Below, one piece after another: positions 24,120 to 38,822 of a stretch of 64,000 nucleotides of DNA (its first letter is position 1; each line of letters opens with the position of its first letter). The stretch is from Ciborinia camelliae. Its lineage: Eukaryota > Ascomycota > Leotiomycetes > Helotiales > Sclerotiniaceae. A program made the translations under genes and the position numbers. The notes under the pieces were generated by a model. The model searched no databases and was not told the DNA's origin. It was given only the letters and a program-made list of their open reading frames with translations. The stretch lies in the NCBI GenBank assembly GCA_025890175.1, contig JANPYM010000014.1, positions 1,001,052-1,065,051 of the forward strand, written 5' to 3'.

Positions 24120-25190
24120 CCTTAACGTCTTTCCACCGCGATTATTAGCATATTAACATTAATTATTAAATCTTTATATTACTGTTTTATAAAAAATTTA
24201 AATAAATTATTAAATTAAATTAATAATAATAACAATATAATTGATAATAGTAATAGTAATAAATATAATAATTTAAAATCTAATTCGTTTAATTGTTCAT
24301 TTTGATACTCCAACAATTGATTTTTATAATTTCGAATCTCCAATTGTTACCTGCAATGCTTTTTTGATTTATCTTAATATTTTTAACAAATTTTTAATTA
24401 CTTTATTTTTTCATTATTAAAAGTTTTAAAAAAAAAAATATACTTATAAAATCTTCTATATATTTAATATTAAATAAAAAAAAATTTATTATTAGAATTA
24501 AAATTAATTTAATTATTTAAATTAATAATATTAATATTTATAATTATATAATATATATAATAAAAATAAAAAACTAATTAAAATATATAAAAAAGCAATA
24601 AAAATATATAAAAATAGTTATAAAATAAATATAAATATATTATAAAAATAATAAACTTATATTTTTTTATTTATATTTATTACATCAAAATATAAAAAAT
24701 ATATTCGTTTATATATTATATATTATAAATTCTTTAATTTGAAATTACAATATAAAATTGAAAATATAAATCTTTCAATTTGAAATTGAAAAAAAAAAAA
24801 ATAAAAAAATAAAATCAAATTCGCAAAATATTGTTCAATTAATTAATATTAAGTTTGTATTAAAATTTAAAAACTTTTTGACTTTTAATATTATCGAATA
24901 CAAATAAAATATTTCAAAAATTATTAAAAATCAATTATTTAATAATTATATATCATATAAATATAAAAATTAAATAATTAAAAAGTTTATAATTAATAAA
25001 ATATTATATTATATTTATATTTAAATTTATATATTGATTTTTATTTTTTTTGTATTTTCACAAACTTTTTATTTTCATTTTAATAATAATGATCTTATAT
25101 AGATTTTATATACTTTTGAACCATTCAATTAGCATCGGTTTCGCATAATTAATAAGGTGTTTTAAAATATATATGTTAGAGATTAAATCT
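24120..25190 (+). repeat. Dispersed repeat E, copy 1
   Basis: The right end (CATTCAATTAGCATCGGTTT, then GGTGTTTTAAAATATATATG, TTAGAGATTA) matches 48550-48625 closely. The body aligns more weakly with 47640-48500. A small GC patch (TCTTTCCACCGCGATT near 24130) marks the left side. No recognisable protein. Confidence 0.6.
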
Positions 25191-28100
25191 TTGTAATAAA
25201 GCAAAGAAAAAATAAGGACCCTAAGTATTATACTAATAAATCGATAATTAATTGAAATTCATTTAATAGGAAATTTAATTAAATTGTATATATAATAATA
25301 CAAAAACACTTTTACTTATAATAAAAATTATAATATTCTTATAAATCTTTTAATAATATTGAAATAATAATTTTATTAATTATTAATTTTATAAAAATAT
25401 AAACTAAATATATATTATAATTTTAATTCCTATTTGCTTTTAATACAAGCTTGATAATAATCTTTAAATCTTTTACATTAAAAATACTATAAATTACAAT
25501 ATTATTGGTTTTTATAACTAAATAATAAAGATTTATTATCTCAATAACATATCAATATAAAATTCGACTATTACTTATAACTAAAATATTAGGATCGATT
25601 ATTTTATCAATATAAAGATTTAAAGTATAATTATTATTTATAATAAAATATTTATTATATTCTATTATTTAATAATTGGATTTTCGTTATTAGATAGTAC
25701 TAAATCAAATTCCAAAATCATTATATTCTTTATAATTAATAAATTTAAAATCAAAAGAATAATATTATTATTTAATTCTTTATTTTATTTATTAATATTA
25801 GTGTTAAGATATTTTGTAATATATTTTAGTTTTTTAAATTTTCTAATTATCAATATAAACTATTTTCAATTTATATATTTATACTTAAACTATTTTTTTT
25901 TTAATAAAAATATATTAATATTCTTTATTTATTAATATTATATTTTATTTTATATTACAATATTAAATTTAATTTATATGATTATATAATTTTAATATTC
26001 CCATAATTATTTTGTTTATTAAGATTATATTATAATATTATATATTAATGTTTCTAATTTTGTTATTTTAAGATTTTACTTTTTTATTCTCAAATAATAC
26101 TATTTGTTTAAAAAGTTTTAATTTATAATTTAATATTAAATTTTTTATTAAATTTATATTATTAACTTTATATATCTTAATTAAATAATTAAACTCATTT
26201 TCAATAATTACAAAAATCTTAGTTTTTGGATATCAAATATTTTAATTAAAAAACCAGGTTTTCGAGTTTTACTTTTTTATAATTATTATTTAAAATAAAA
26301 TTAAATCTTTTAAAATATTTTATTAATATATTTGTAATATAGTTTTATTGTTTTTTATTATTAATATAAAAAATAAGGGAATGTATTTTAATAAATTAAA
26401 TTTTTTTAAAAAAATAAAATATAAATAAATATTATTAAATTAATTAAAAAACAAAAAATATACCTTTTCCAATTGTTTAAAATAATTAGCTTTTTCGAAA
26501 TCAAAAATTACCTTATTAATAATATAAAAACCTAATAAACCATATATATATTTAAGGATTATAATAATTATTATTATATTATTAAAATTTATTAGTAAAA
26601 TTTATTATTTTAGTATTAGTTTTGAAAGCCTAAATTATAATTACAGTATATATTATATTAATAAATTTCAATTATATCTTTTTTTCAATTTTGATATTAA
26701 ATTTAATTTTTATTTTAGAATTCTATAAAAAAATTTTATTATTAAAATTATTAATAAATATTAATTTATCTATATTAATATCTAATTTATTTACAAATAA
26801 TTTTTTTAATTATTTAATTAATAATTATTCTTTATTATTTCGATTTTAAACCTTTTTGGGTATAACGTTAATAAATAAAAATAAGTTTGCATCGATTTTG
26901 ATTTCCTTAAATATTTATTTTCGGGTTTTCATTAATATTATATTAAAAAAAAAAAATAGATTTGTGTTAATAATAAATTTATCCTTTAAAGATATAAAAA
27001 AATAATTTCAATTTTTATTTCAATTATATAACTCCAATAAAAAATTTGCATTATTTATTTTAAATTTTTTTATTAATATTAAAATTTTAGTTTTTCTTTG
27101 TTTTAATTTTTTTATAATATTAATAATTTTTGTAATTTTTTTAACTTATAGTTTTACTTCGATTGTATTAATCCTTATCTATACTAAGTTTACAAAAATT
27201 GAGCTATATAATTTAATATAATAATTAATATTATCCTAATACGAAAACTTATCATCCTTGATTTTTTAATATAATACCTTATATTTAAAGATTTTAAATA
27301 CCCTATCTAATATATCTATATTTTGCTTAATATTTGATATAGATTATATTATTAAATTAAGTTATATTTTGTTTTTAATTCAAATTAGTTTAATAGAAAA
27401 CAGGTTCAAAAAAACTTTTTAGTATTGATATACTTAAAAATATAAAATTGAGTTAAAAGAATTATTTACTATTTTCGAAAATATACTAAAAAATAGAATT
27501 TTAAATACAAATATAAATATATTTGATATTGTTGTAATAAATAATATTTTATAAATATTGAAATTGTTTATTACAAATTGCAAATTGTTTATTAATAATA
27601 AAGATTATAAATTTCAAAAAAGATTAATAAAAAAATTAATAAAGTAGTATTATATTCCTTAAAAAATTTCTTTTTGATTTATTAATCTTAAGCTTAGCAA
27701 ATTTTGTTTAATATTATATTTTATAAAACTATATTTTTGTATAAAAAGATTTTTATTATTATAATATTTTTTGTTAATATAATTAATATCCCTAATATTT
27801 ATAATATTTCAAAAATTATATTAATAAATTTTTATAAAAAAAAAATTGTAAAACAAAAAGTTTTAAATCATAATTTATTATGAAAATACAATTTTGATTT
27901 GAAATTGTTTTAAAAATTATATTTTACAAAAAATTAAGAATTTAATAATAAAAATAACAAAGATTTTAATATAATATTATTAATATTATTATTATAAATT
28001 ATAAAATAAATATTAAAATTATTATAATTATAAAAATAAAATAAAATATTTGTTTTTAAAAATAAATAAAATAATTTAAAATTATTTTAAAAAGTTTTTT

Positions 28101-30434
28101 TATTAATAAAATTTTGTTTTTTGAAATGGTCTTTATTATATTTAAAAAAAATTATTACAATCTTTAACTTTTGTTTATATTTTTTTATAAATTTTTTAAT
28201 ATTATTAAATAATTTAATAAAAAACTATTTATTTTAAATATTATTTTATTTTTTGTATTTAACCAAATATTCTATAAAATTCTTATTATTATATTTGATT
28301 ATTCTTTTATTAGTAAATTTTTTTAGTTTATAAAATTGTCAAAACTTATTATTATTTTTTATTTTTACCGATTTTATATAATCGGGTTTAAAACAATTAA
28401 ATAAATTTTTGTTAATAAAATTGAAATATAAATAAATAATTGAAATAATTTAATAAATTTTTTAATATAATAAAAAATTAATTTTATAAACAAACTTTTT
28501 GATTTGTTTTAAAACTTTTTATAATTTTAATTATTGTTTTAATATTTTATAATTAGATTTTTTTAGCAAATAATATTTTTTGTACATTTTAAAATAAATA
28601 TTATTATTAATATTTATTATAAAAAAATAATATTTATAACTATAATTTTTTTTAATTATATTTATTATAAAATCAATAATTATTTTAATATTTTTTTAAT
28701 ATAATTTATAGATAATCTTAAAAAAATAAGTATTATTTTTTGTTCCAAATAATATAGTAATAATATTGTTTGGCTAAAATCTAAGTATTAATTTGTTAAA
28801 TAAAGTTTCGATAATAATATAAAAAATATTATTTAAAATAATTTGTAAAAAAATAAGTAGTGTAATTTAGTTTTTTTTAGGGTAATAATAAAAATAATAT
28901 TTTATTATTATTTTTATTTATTAATTTTTTATTTTTAATTAATTATTAATCTAAAAATATTATATTATAAATATAAATAATTTGATTTAAAATTTTCTGA
29001 ATATTTTTTATCAAAATTCTAATATAAATTTGAAGTTTCGATTTAAAATAATTTTGTATAATATTTTTTAATTATAAAATATAAATATATAATAAATAAT
29101 TTTGGCCCAATTAATAACAATATATGTAATATATTTTAAAATAAAAATTATTTTTTTAAAAAATTTGTAAATAATAATTATTAAATAATTAAATAAATTA
29201 TAATTTTTTATTAATTATAATAATATTACCTATATTTTTAATAAATTAATAATAAAGTTTATAATAATTATATAAAAAAGTTTAAATAATATATAAATTA
29301 AATAAAATTAATTATTAAATTTTTAATAAAATATAAAATTTGTTTTGTAATTTAAATAATAATTAATATATTTCAAAAATTGTTTTGTTAAATAAAAAAT
29401 ATAGAAATCTTATAGTTTAATTTTAATTTTTTTAAAATCTATATAATAATTTTTATTATATATTTTTTTGAAGATTTTTTTAATTATATTGTTTGGGATT
29501 GTAAGTTTTTTATTTTGTTAATTGGGTAATGTTATAATAATTTTTGATTAAAGTAAAAAATTTTTTTATTTTTTATTAATTGGTTTAGAATTAAATTATT
29601 TAATATAATTCTTAACAAATGTAAGGTTTAATAAAAATAAACATTTTTACAATATTTTTTTATAAATTTTAATTTAATTTTTTTAATTATAAATATTTTT
29701 AAAAAAAGTTAAATATTATTAAGTTCGTTATTCTTTATAATATTCTTGGAGTTTGCAGGCAAACGGGATAAAGTATTTAGGATAATATTAATTTTATTGG
29801 GAATGTAATGAATTTCGAGGTTGTATTATAATAAATATTGAAATATTATAATTAAATATTAATTTGCTTTTGCAATATTTACTGTTTTTAAAAAATTATT
29901 CTTATAAATTCTATATATTATTATATAATTAATAAAAATAACAATTATTAAATTAAATAATTAAATTATAATTTTTAGATATTGATATATATAAATTAAA
30001 TATATAATTTCTAATTTGATAAAATAATAACATTTCTTTGTTACGCCGAATAGCTTATTTAGAAATAGAATAAACTGCATTACTATATTTGATATTTTTA
30101 ATAAATTATTTAATGCATTATATTCTTTCTTTAAATGAAATATTATAATATTATATCCCTATTCCAAAAATTTATCAATCTTTATAAATAAACATTAATT
30201 TGGATTTATATATATAAAAAATCTTTTTAAAAAAAAAAAGTTTTTAATTAATTAAAAGGTTTTCAGTTTTGTTAATGTAAAGTCTTAGGATATATAATTG
30301 CAAAAACCCTTGCATTTTTTATTTGTAATTTTTAAATCCCAATTTTAAATTAATAATTCCGTTTGATAATTCTAAAATAATTTTATTATTTTAATATAAT
30401 AAAAAACGAATTGTTTAAAATAATCAATTATATT
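25191..30434. other. Long AT-rich stretch, mostly undecoded
   Basis: No repeat partner or LTR was found. It contains the decayed frame at 26880-27430 and short GC-richer patches near 29750-29820 and 30040-30075 (TGTTACGCCGAATAGC). The remainder is low-complexity A+T. Confidence 0.45.
26880..27430 (-). pseudogene. Decayed minus-strand reading frame of unknown family
   Basis: One minus-strand frame holds a varied, charged amino-acid pattern (for example QLNFCKLSIDKDQYNRSK once a stop is read as Gln, and NINENPKINIQGNQNRCK). Its stops are nearly all TAA/TAG/TGA in positions explained by C-to-T in CAA, CAG or CGA. Random A+T sequence would not give this. I do not recognise the family. Confidence 0.35.
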
Positions 30435-30708
30435 TGTGACGAAGTTACAGGGGTACGGGTCACGTGACTAGCACGTGACCTACGATCACGTGCTTGGTGG
30501 TGAATGCTCTTCATTTCTATAGTATTAGGTTCTAAGCATAGTATTCGCTTAGTACTATGCATTAGGTACTAATGTTAGTTCAGTACAGCTATTTAGGTTT
30601 ATATAAGGTTTAGTTATCCTGTACTTTCTTCTAATATTAGAATCTAGATTTTCATCAATACGAATCTTAGTTTCTAAATCATTAGATCCCCAAGTCGTCC
30701 TCGTGATA
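30435..30708 (+). mobile_element. Solo LTR, family LTR-A, mutated in the middle
   Basis: 274 bp with target duplication ATATT before (30430-30434) and ATATC after (30709-30713), a single C/T difference. The first 90 and the last 60 bp are clean. The middle (about 30525-30650) carries many transitions. Confidence 0.92.
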
Positions 30709-31334
30709 ATATCCAAAAAATACTTAAGATTTTGTAGATTAATTAAAAATAATAAATTTTTAATAGTTACAATTTTTTTAATGGTTATAGATAATTTAAA
30801 TTTATTAATTTTATATCCCAAAAAAATAATTGATGGGTATATTAAAAAAAATTTGTTCAAAATCAAAATCAAAATTATAATTTAAAATAAAATAAAGATA
30901 TTATATAAATGTTATATATAATTTTTAATTATTTTAAAAAAAATAATGATATTGTTAATAAATATTTTAACGTATTATTTATACAGAAAAAACTTTTTAT
31001 TTAAAATTTTTTGTATATATGCCGGAGAATTTTTAAAACTTATTAAAACAATTTTAAAATATTCCTAATCGTAATGATTAATAACCATAAACTTTTTTTT
31101 GTAATTCTATTTAATTATAAATTAATAAAAAAGGTTAATGTATTGATAACTATAATGTATAATAAACTTTATAATATTTTAATAATATTTAATTAAAATA
31201 ACATAAAATAAATATTATAGATTACAGATTTATTAATTAAATATAAATTAATTATTATGCATCCCTTACATTTACCCTTAACTATTCGTTAGACTATAAA
31301 TATTGTATACCCAAACAACATAAATTCTATAATC

Positions 31335-31608
31335 TATCACAAGGACAACTTGAAAATCTAATGATTTAGGAACTAGAATTTGTATTAATGAAAATCTAGA
31401 TTCTAATATTAAAAAAAGATATAGGATAACTGAATTTTATATAAACCTAAATAACTATATTGAACTAATGCTAATGTCTAGCATATAATATTAAACAAAT
31501 ATTATATTTAAAATCTAATATTATAAAAATAAAAAGTATTTATTATTAAATATATAATTATAGATTATATATTAATTATATAATCTATACTTTTGTAATT
31601 TCGTTATA
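31335..31608 (-). mobile_element. Solo LTR, family LTR-A, heavily mutated
   Basis: It is exactly 274 bp. Every block aligns with clean copies but with dozens of G-to-A and C-to-T changes and essentially no transversions (GGACGACTTGG reads GGACAACTTGA). Flanking pentamers TAATC and TTATT do not match. This is the best single copy for describing the mutation spectrum. Confidence 0.9.
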
Positions 31609-34600
31609 TTATTCCCCAATTTTAAATTGGTAAGCTTTTGCAAGGTGTAGGATATAAACTTTTTTTTTTTTTTAATTATCGGGTTTATGGGAGTATTGTT
31701 TATAAAAATCCTAAACAAGTTTTTTGTAATAAAAAAATTTATTAATATTTTATTATTTATAATTAATATTTTAATTAATTTATTTAATATAATATTGTAA
31801 AACATTTTAATAAAATTAGAAATCCAAAATTCCAATAATTTTATATTTTTTTTCTTCGTTAATCTTAAAGATTTGAAATAAATCGATGTGTTATTTGGGC
31901 AAAAAATTGTTTATATAAAAACAAATAAAATTTGAATAAAAAATATTATAAATATAATCCAATTTGTTAAACAAAAATAATTTATAAAAAAATAATTTGA
32001 TAAATTAAAAAACAATATAAAGTCTAATATTTTTATAATTCAATTTTTTGGATAAATAAAAAATCTTAATATTTTTAATATTTAGTTAAATCAATTTACT
32101 TTTTTATATTAAAAAAATTGATTTGTAATAAAAATCGGTTTTACATTTTATTCAAATTTAATTAAATATAATAAACTTAATACAATATTAATAAATATTC
32201 TTTATTTTTTGGGTAAATATTGAGATTCAATATTTTTCGAATTTGAAATTAATATTTTGAGATTTTTTTAGTTTTTTTTACGAAATAAAATCAAAAATTT
32301 GTTATAATTTAAAATTATTATAAACAAAAAATAAATTAATTTTAATAATTGCAGAATATACAAAATTAATTATAGTTTTAATTAATATAAATTATTTATT
32401 TTAATTATTTTGAAGGTAATTAATATAATAATATAAATATCTTTTGAATTTTTAATTTGATATTTTAGATTAATTATTTATTTCAAAATAATAAATAATA
32501 AATATAAACCTACAAATATTTTATAATTAATAAAAATATTGCTAAATTTTGTTATTTTATTATAAACCCCTATTAAAAATAAAAAATTTAATTATTTTAA
32601 TATTTAATTATAAAGCAATATAAAAAATTATTTTAATTGTTTTTTTAATATTAAGATTTTTGTTATTAAAAAACTTTAAAAAAAAATTAATTTGAATAAA
32701 TTCAAAAATCTTTTATTTAATTAATTTATATATTTATATAATAATATTATTATATTTATTTTATATAATTAAAAATTAAATAATATAATTTATATTAATA
32801 TATTGTTAAGGGTAATTAACAATCGAAAATGGATTTAGAATTTTGTTATAAATATTTTGGAAAATCTTTATTTATTTATATTTATAATAATTGTATAAAT
32901 ATTAAATAATTATAATATTTATATTAAATTAATAATAAAAATATTAAAAATAAAATAATATTCGGATTAATTTAGAATATTTTGTTATTGGGGTATAATA
33001 AATTTTTTTAATAATTTTTATTTAAATTAAATTAAATATTTATATTTATTTTCAATATAATAAAATATTATTTAAAATAAAATATAAATTAAATTATATA
33101 TTTTTATTAAATTAATTATTATTAATTAATTTCTAGATTATTTATTTATAAAAAAAATCCTAAAATTAAATATTTATAATATAAACAAAAAACAAGGCTT
33201 TAACTTTATTAAAAGATTTTAATTTATTAAATAAATTATTATTTTAAATTAAAACAAAGATTAAAAATATAGGATTAACAAAATCGTTTTTATTCTTTTC
33301 CAAAATAATTGTTTCAAAACGATTTTAAAGTTTTGATAATAATTGTTTAGAATTAAAAATATATTAATATTAATATTATTATTAATTATTTTAATTATTG
33401 GTAGGTTTATTATTAAACTTTTAAATCAAAATATTTATAATAATATTTAATTTTTTTAATTAATATTAAATTCTAAAATTATAATTAAATAATATTAATA
33501 TTTATCAAATTTATTATTAATTAAATTTTCTTATAATTATAAAATATTTTAAAATTTTATAATTAATTTTAGCTAAAAAAAAAATTTAAAAAAAAAAATT
33601 ATGGAATAAAAAATATTATCAATTTTTTAAAATAAATATTTATTATAAATATAATTGAAAAAATTTATTTTAATAATAAATTCTTTATTTTAATCAAAAT
33701 ATATAAAAACAAAAATCGAAATAAACAAATCTTTTAGTATTTAAAATATAAACTAAATAATTTTATTTTAAACAAAATTTTATTTAAATTTATTTTTAAT
33801 AAAAAAAATTAATGGTTAAACAATTTTCAAAAAATCTCAAATAAAGTAATAATAATAATTAATAAATTTTAAAAAATCTTATAATTTAATAATAAATATA
33901 AAAATCAATTAATTTTAAATAATTTTGATTTTTTTAAAATTAATAAAAAGTTTAATAAAAGAAATTATTAATTCAAAGAATTTAATTTGTAAAACATTAA
34001 ATTTGTTTTTTTTAATATTAATTTAAAATCTAATATATCTTAATTTTTTAAGAATCTTTATTATATAAATCTAATACTTTTTTTTGATTTAATTAAAAAT
34101 AAAAATATTATTTATATAAATAATATAAAAAATATTAAAATATTTTAATAATATATTATTAATATATTATTAAAAAATAATTAATTTTTTATAAAATCTA
34201 AACAAAAATATTAAATTTTTATAATTTTTTATAAATATATAAAAAATAATTAAATTTTTATTTTTTGGAATAATTATATAAATATAATTAAAAATATAAT
34301 AAATATTAAGATAGATTAAGAATTTATTATTAATTATTAAAAAAATAATATTATTAATTAAAAAAAAAAAATATTTATTTTTTCAAAAAATAATATTAAA
34401 TTATTAATAATTAAAATAAAAATATATACTTTTTTTTAATTATTTAATAAATATAATTAAAATTATATATAAAGCAAAATTTGTAATAATAAAATTCTTA
34501 AAAAGATTCTTAAAAATAAATTAACGAATTTTATTAAATTCAATTTGTAATATTTTGTAAAAATAAAAAATTTAATTTGGTTTTTTATTTTTTTTGAAAA

Positions 34601-37502
34601 TTATATAATAATTAAAATTAAATTAATAAAAAAATAAAATATTAATAATAAAAAAAAAATATATATTAATATAATTAAAAAAATAAATAAATAAAAAATC
34701 TTTTGAATCAAAATTTTTTATTATATTTTTTTTTTATTAATTTATAATATTTTATATAAAAATTATAAAAATCTTAATATTATAATAATAATAAAAAATA
34801 TAAAAAATGTAAATATTAATTATAACAATTTAAATAGATTTATTTTTAAAAATTTAATCAAAAAAATAATTATTATTATTGATAAAGAAAAATATATAAT
34901 AAATATTATTTTAAAATAAAGTTTTAATAAATTTGATATAATTAAATTTTTTTTAAAATAAATTTTTAATATTTAATTTTTTAATTAAAAATCTTTTATA
35001 AATTTATTATAAATAATTTTAATAATATTAAAATTTGTTTTGTTTTTTAAAAATAATAAATTAATTATTATTTAAAAAAAAAACAAATTATTTAATTTTT
35101 TTATTTTTAAAAATTAATAAAAAATTATTATTAATAATATTTTTTATAAAAATATAAAAAAAAATTGTTAAATTAATAATTGTAGTAAAACTTAAAACAT
35201 TTATTATAAAATTAAATTTGTAAAAACAATAATTATTAATAAATTTTAGTTTACAAATAATAAAATTAAAAATATAATTATAAATTATAAATTAATTAAT
35301 ATTAATAATAAATTTTTAAAATTATATTTTAATAATTAAAAAATGTATAATAAATTATTAATAAAAATCAAGTTTTATTTTAATTTTAATATAATAAATA
35401 ATAAAAAATAAATTAAAGTTATTAAAAATGAAAACGGAAAATGGTTTGGGAAAAATTAAAATATTAATATTTTTAATAAATAAAAAAGATTATATAATTT
35501 TATAATTAATAAAATTATTATTTAAAATATATATATTAATTAATATTTAAAAATATTTTTTATTTTTTTTTAAAATATAATTTAAAATAAAAGATTTATT
35601 AAAAACACAAAAAACATTTGCAATTTTATAAAAATAATTATTATCAAAAAATAATTAAAAAAAAAAAGAATTAATATATTATACAAAAAAAAAAAAGTTT
35701 AAAATATAATTAAAAAACAAAGTTATTTTTAAAACAATTTTTTTAAAAATCTTTAGTTTTTCGTTTTGAAATTTATAATAAAAGTTATAGTCAAAACAAA
35801 ATTAATTTTAATATTAATAATAAAAATTTTAAAAACTTTAAAAATTATAATATAATTTATAAAATTCTTGATAAATTAAAATCAAAATTTTTATAAATAA
35901 TTTACAATTTTATAATTAAATTAAAAATATTTAAAATAAAATTTATTATTATAAATAATTTATTTTTGTTTTTTAATATAAAAAAGAATTTTTTTTTTAA
36001 AAATTATTAAAATCTTTATTATTATTTTTAAATACATTAATAATAAAAATTAAAAAAAATTGATTTTCGGATAAATTATTATTAATTATAAATTTCGAAA
36101 AAAATAAAATATAAAAAAAGTTTTATATAAAATAAACAATTTTGATAATCTAAATATTTTTATTGATTTAATAAAGTTTAATAATTATAAAATTAAAATT
36201 ATAAAACAATTTATTAAAAATTTTATTAAAATATTTTTTATTTAATTTAATATATAATTTGTATTATATAATTTTATTAAAATAATAAAGGTAATATATA
36301 AATTTTTTGAAATTAAAAAAAAATAATATAAATAATTAAATATTTTAAAAAATTTTTATTATATTTATCTTAATATAAATCAATTTATATTTATTGCTAT
36401 ATATTTTATTAAAAACTATAAAGATTATATTGAATATAAAAAATTTATTATTTTAAATATCAAAAAAAATAAGTTTATAAATATTATTAATAATATAATT
36501 AAAAATATATTAAATATAATATTTATTATTATTAAATATAATATTTATTATTATTAAATAAATAAAAATTAATATTAAATTTTTTATATATTTTATTATA
36601 TTAAAAATTGAAATTTTAAATAAATTAATTTAAAATTTATTTATTTTGAAACTTTTTAAAATTAATAATAATTTATAATTTAAAAATTTGTATAATAATA
36701 TTAAGAATAGTAAATTATTAAAAATATATATTGATTTGAAAATTATTAAAATATTTTTTAATTGTAATATAATTGTTAATAATATAATAAAAATTATTTT
36801 TTAGTTATAAAATTTAAATATAAAAAAAATTATATTGATTAATTATTTTAAAAAAAAATTATAAAATATTATTATTTTTTTTAATTTTATTAATTTTAAT
36901 ATTTAATTTGTTAATAATAATAATTAAATTATTAATATATTATTTATATTTATTAAATTTTATAAAAAAATTTAAATAAATTTATTTTTAAAAATTTATT
37001 TTATATTTAATATTTTAAATAAAAATATAATATTTTTATAAAAATCGAATTATTTGATTTAATATTTTTGCAAATTTAAAGATTATAATAAATTAAAATT
37101 AAATTTTGTCCAATTTTTTTTAAATAATAATAAACAAAATATTATTGAATTAATTAAAAATATTTATTTCGAAAATAATAAAATAATAATATTTAAAATT
37201 ATCATTATTAATATTATTAATTATAATAAATAAATTAATACAAAAATAAAAAAAATTAAAAAAAATAAAAAAAGAATATAAGGATAATTGATTTGAAAAA
37301 ATAAAAAAATAAAATATAATATTTAGCCTTATTATATAAAACAAAAGAATCGGGATAAATTTATAATCGATCAAAGATTATTAATAATATTATATATTAA
37401 TATAAAAATTCTTAAAACAAAATTTTGATAATTCTAAATAAAAAATTGATTTTCTTTTTTTTTTTTTAAATTTTTAAAAAACATAATTAAAAATTTAAAT
37501 TA
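31609..37502. other. Long AT-rich stretch, undecoded
   Basis: Nearly pure A+T for 5.9 kb, with no LTR, no GC island and no repeat partner. A short open stretch near 36380-36480 (AIYFIKNYKDYIEYKK) is not assignable. Confidence 0.5.
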
Positions 37503-37776
37503 TATTACAAAAACAATTTAAAAATCTAATAATTTAGGAATTAAAATTTATATTAATAAAAATCTAGATTTTAATACTAAAAAAAGATATAGAATAATTG
37601 AATCTTATATAGATCTAGATAGTTGTATTAAACTAACGCTAGTGCCTAGCGTATAATACTAAGCGAGTACTATGCCTAGAATCTAATACTATAGGAATGA
37701 AGAGCATTCACCACCAGGCACGTGATCATAGGTCACGTGCTAGTCACGTGACCCGTACCCCTGTAACTTCGTCACA
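37503..37776 (-). mobile_element. Solo LTR, family LTR-A, half mutated with a sharp boundary
   Basis: 274 bp. From 37503 to about 37630 nearly all G and C are changed. From there to 37776 it is almost identical to the clean copies, with all three CACGTG motifs intact. Flanks AATTA and TAATC do not match. Confidence 0.92.
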
Positions 37777-38547
37777 TAATCCATTCTATACAATTTATTT
37801 TGTATAATTTATTAAAAATTAAATTAATTAAATTCTGATTTTTTTTATTAATTAAATATATATAAACTGTTATCTTTATATTCTCCTATCTATTTATAAG
37901 GTTAACTAGTATCTCTTTTTTATAAAATAAATTGATAAATCTATTATTTATTCAAATATCCTCAAAATCAAATATTAAAATTTCAATTTATTTGATTAAT
38001 ATAAAAAATTTGTTATATATATATATTCTATTTTTCATTATAAATTTTGTAATATTTAAAGGTTTTATAATATCTATAATTATATTTTTTCATAATATAT
38101 TAATAAGTGATAATAGAATTTCTTTTAATATTAAATTTTTATTATTTAAAATTAATATAATATTTTTTTAATTATTTTTAAAATTAATTTTTAAACAAAA
38201 ATTGAATATTTATTTAAATTCTATAAAATTAAATCCTAATAAATACATTTTTCGTTTACACCTTTAAAAAAATAAATTTGAATAATTATTATTTATATCT
38301 TTAAAATTGTATTTAAAATAATTAGGATCGATTTATTACAAATTATTTTTGATTATAAATTTTTTTTTTTTTTATAATTTCAAATAATTTTTATACAAAT
38401 TTTTGTATAAATAATTAATAAAATATTAAAATTATTTATAAATATTATAAAGTTCTTATAATTAATAATTGCATTTTATATTTTAAGAATTAATTCTTTA
38501 AAAAGATAATTTTTGTTTCTAAAAAACAAATAATATTTTATAGAAAT

Positions 38548-38822
38548 TGTGATGAAGTTACAGGGGTACGGGTCACGTGACTAGCACGTGACCTACGATC
38601 ACGTGCCTGGTAGTGAATGCTCTTCATTCCTATAGTATTAGGTTCTAGGCATAGTGCTCGCTTAGTATTATGCGCTAGGCACTAGCGCTAGTTCAGTACA
38701 GCTACCTAGGTCTATATAAGGTTCAGCTATCCTGCACCTTCTTCTAGCATTAGAATCTAGATTTTCATCAAATACGAACCTAGTTCCTAAATCATTAAGA
38801 TTCCTAAGTCGTCCTCGTGATA
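38548..38822 (+). mobile_element. Solo LTR, family LTR-A
   Basis: A clean copy, 275 bp including two 1-bp insertions and one small loss near the 3' end. The target duplication GAAAT is perfect (38543-38547 and 38823-38827). Confidence 0.95.

Noticed and set aside
30555..30872. 105-codon minus-strand open frame
   Set aside because: It is the antisense of an LTR-A copy plus adjoining A+T. Similar frames occur at other LTR-A copies.
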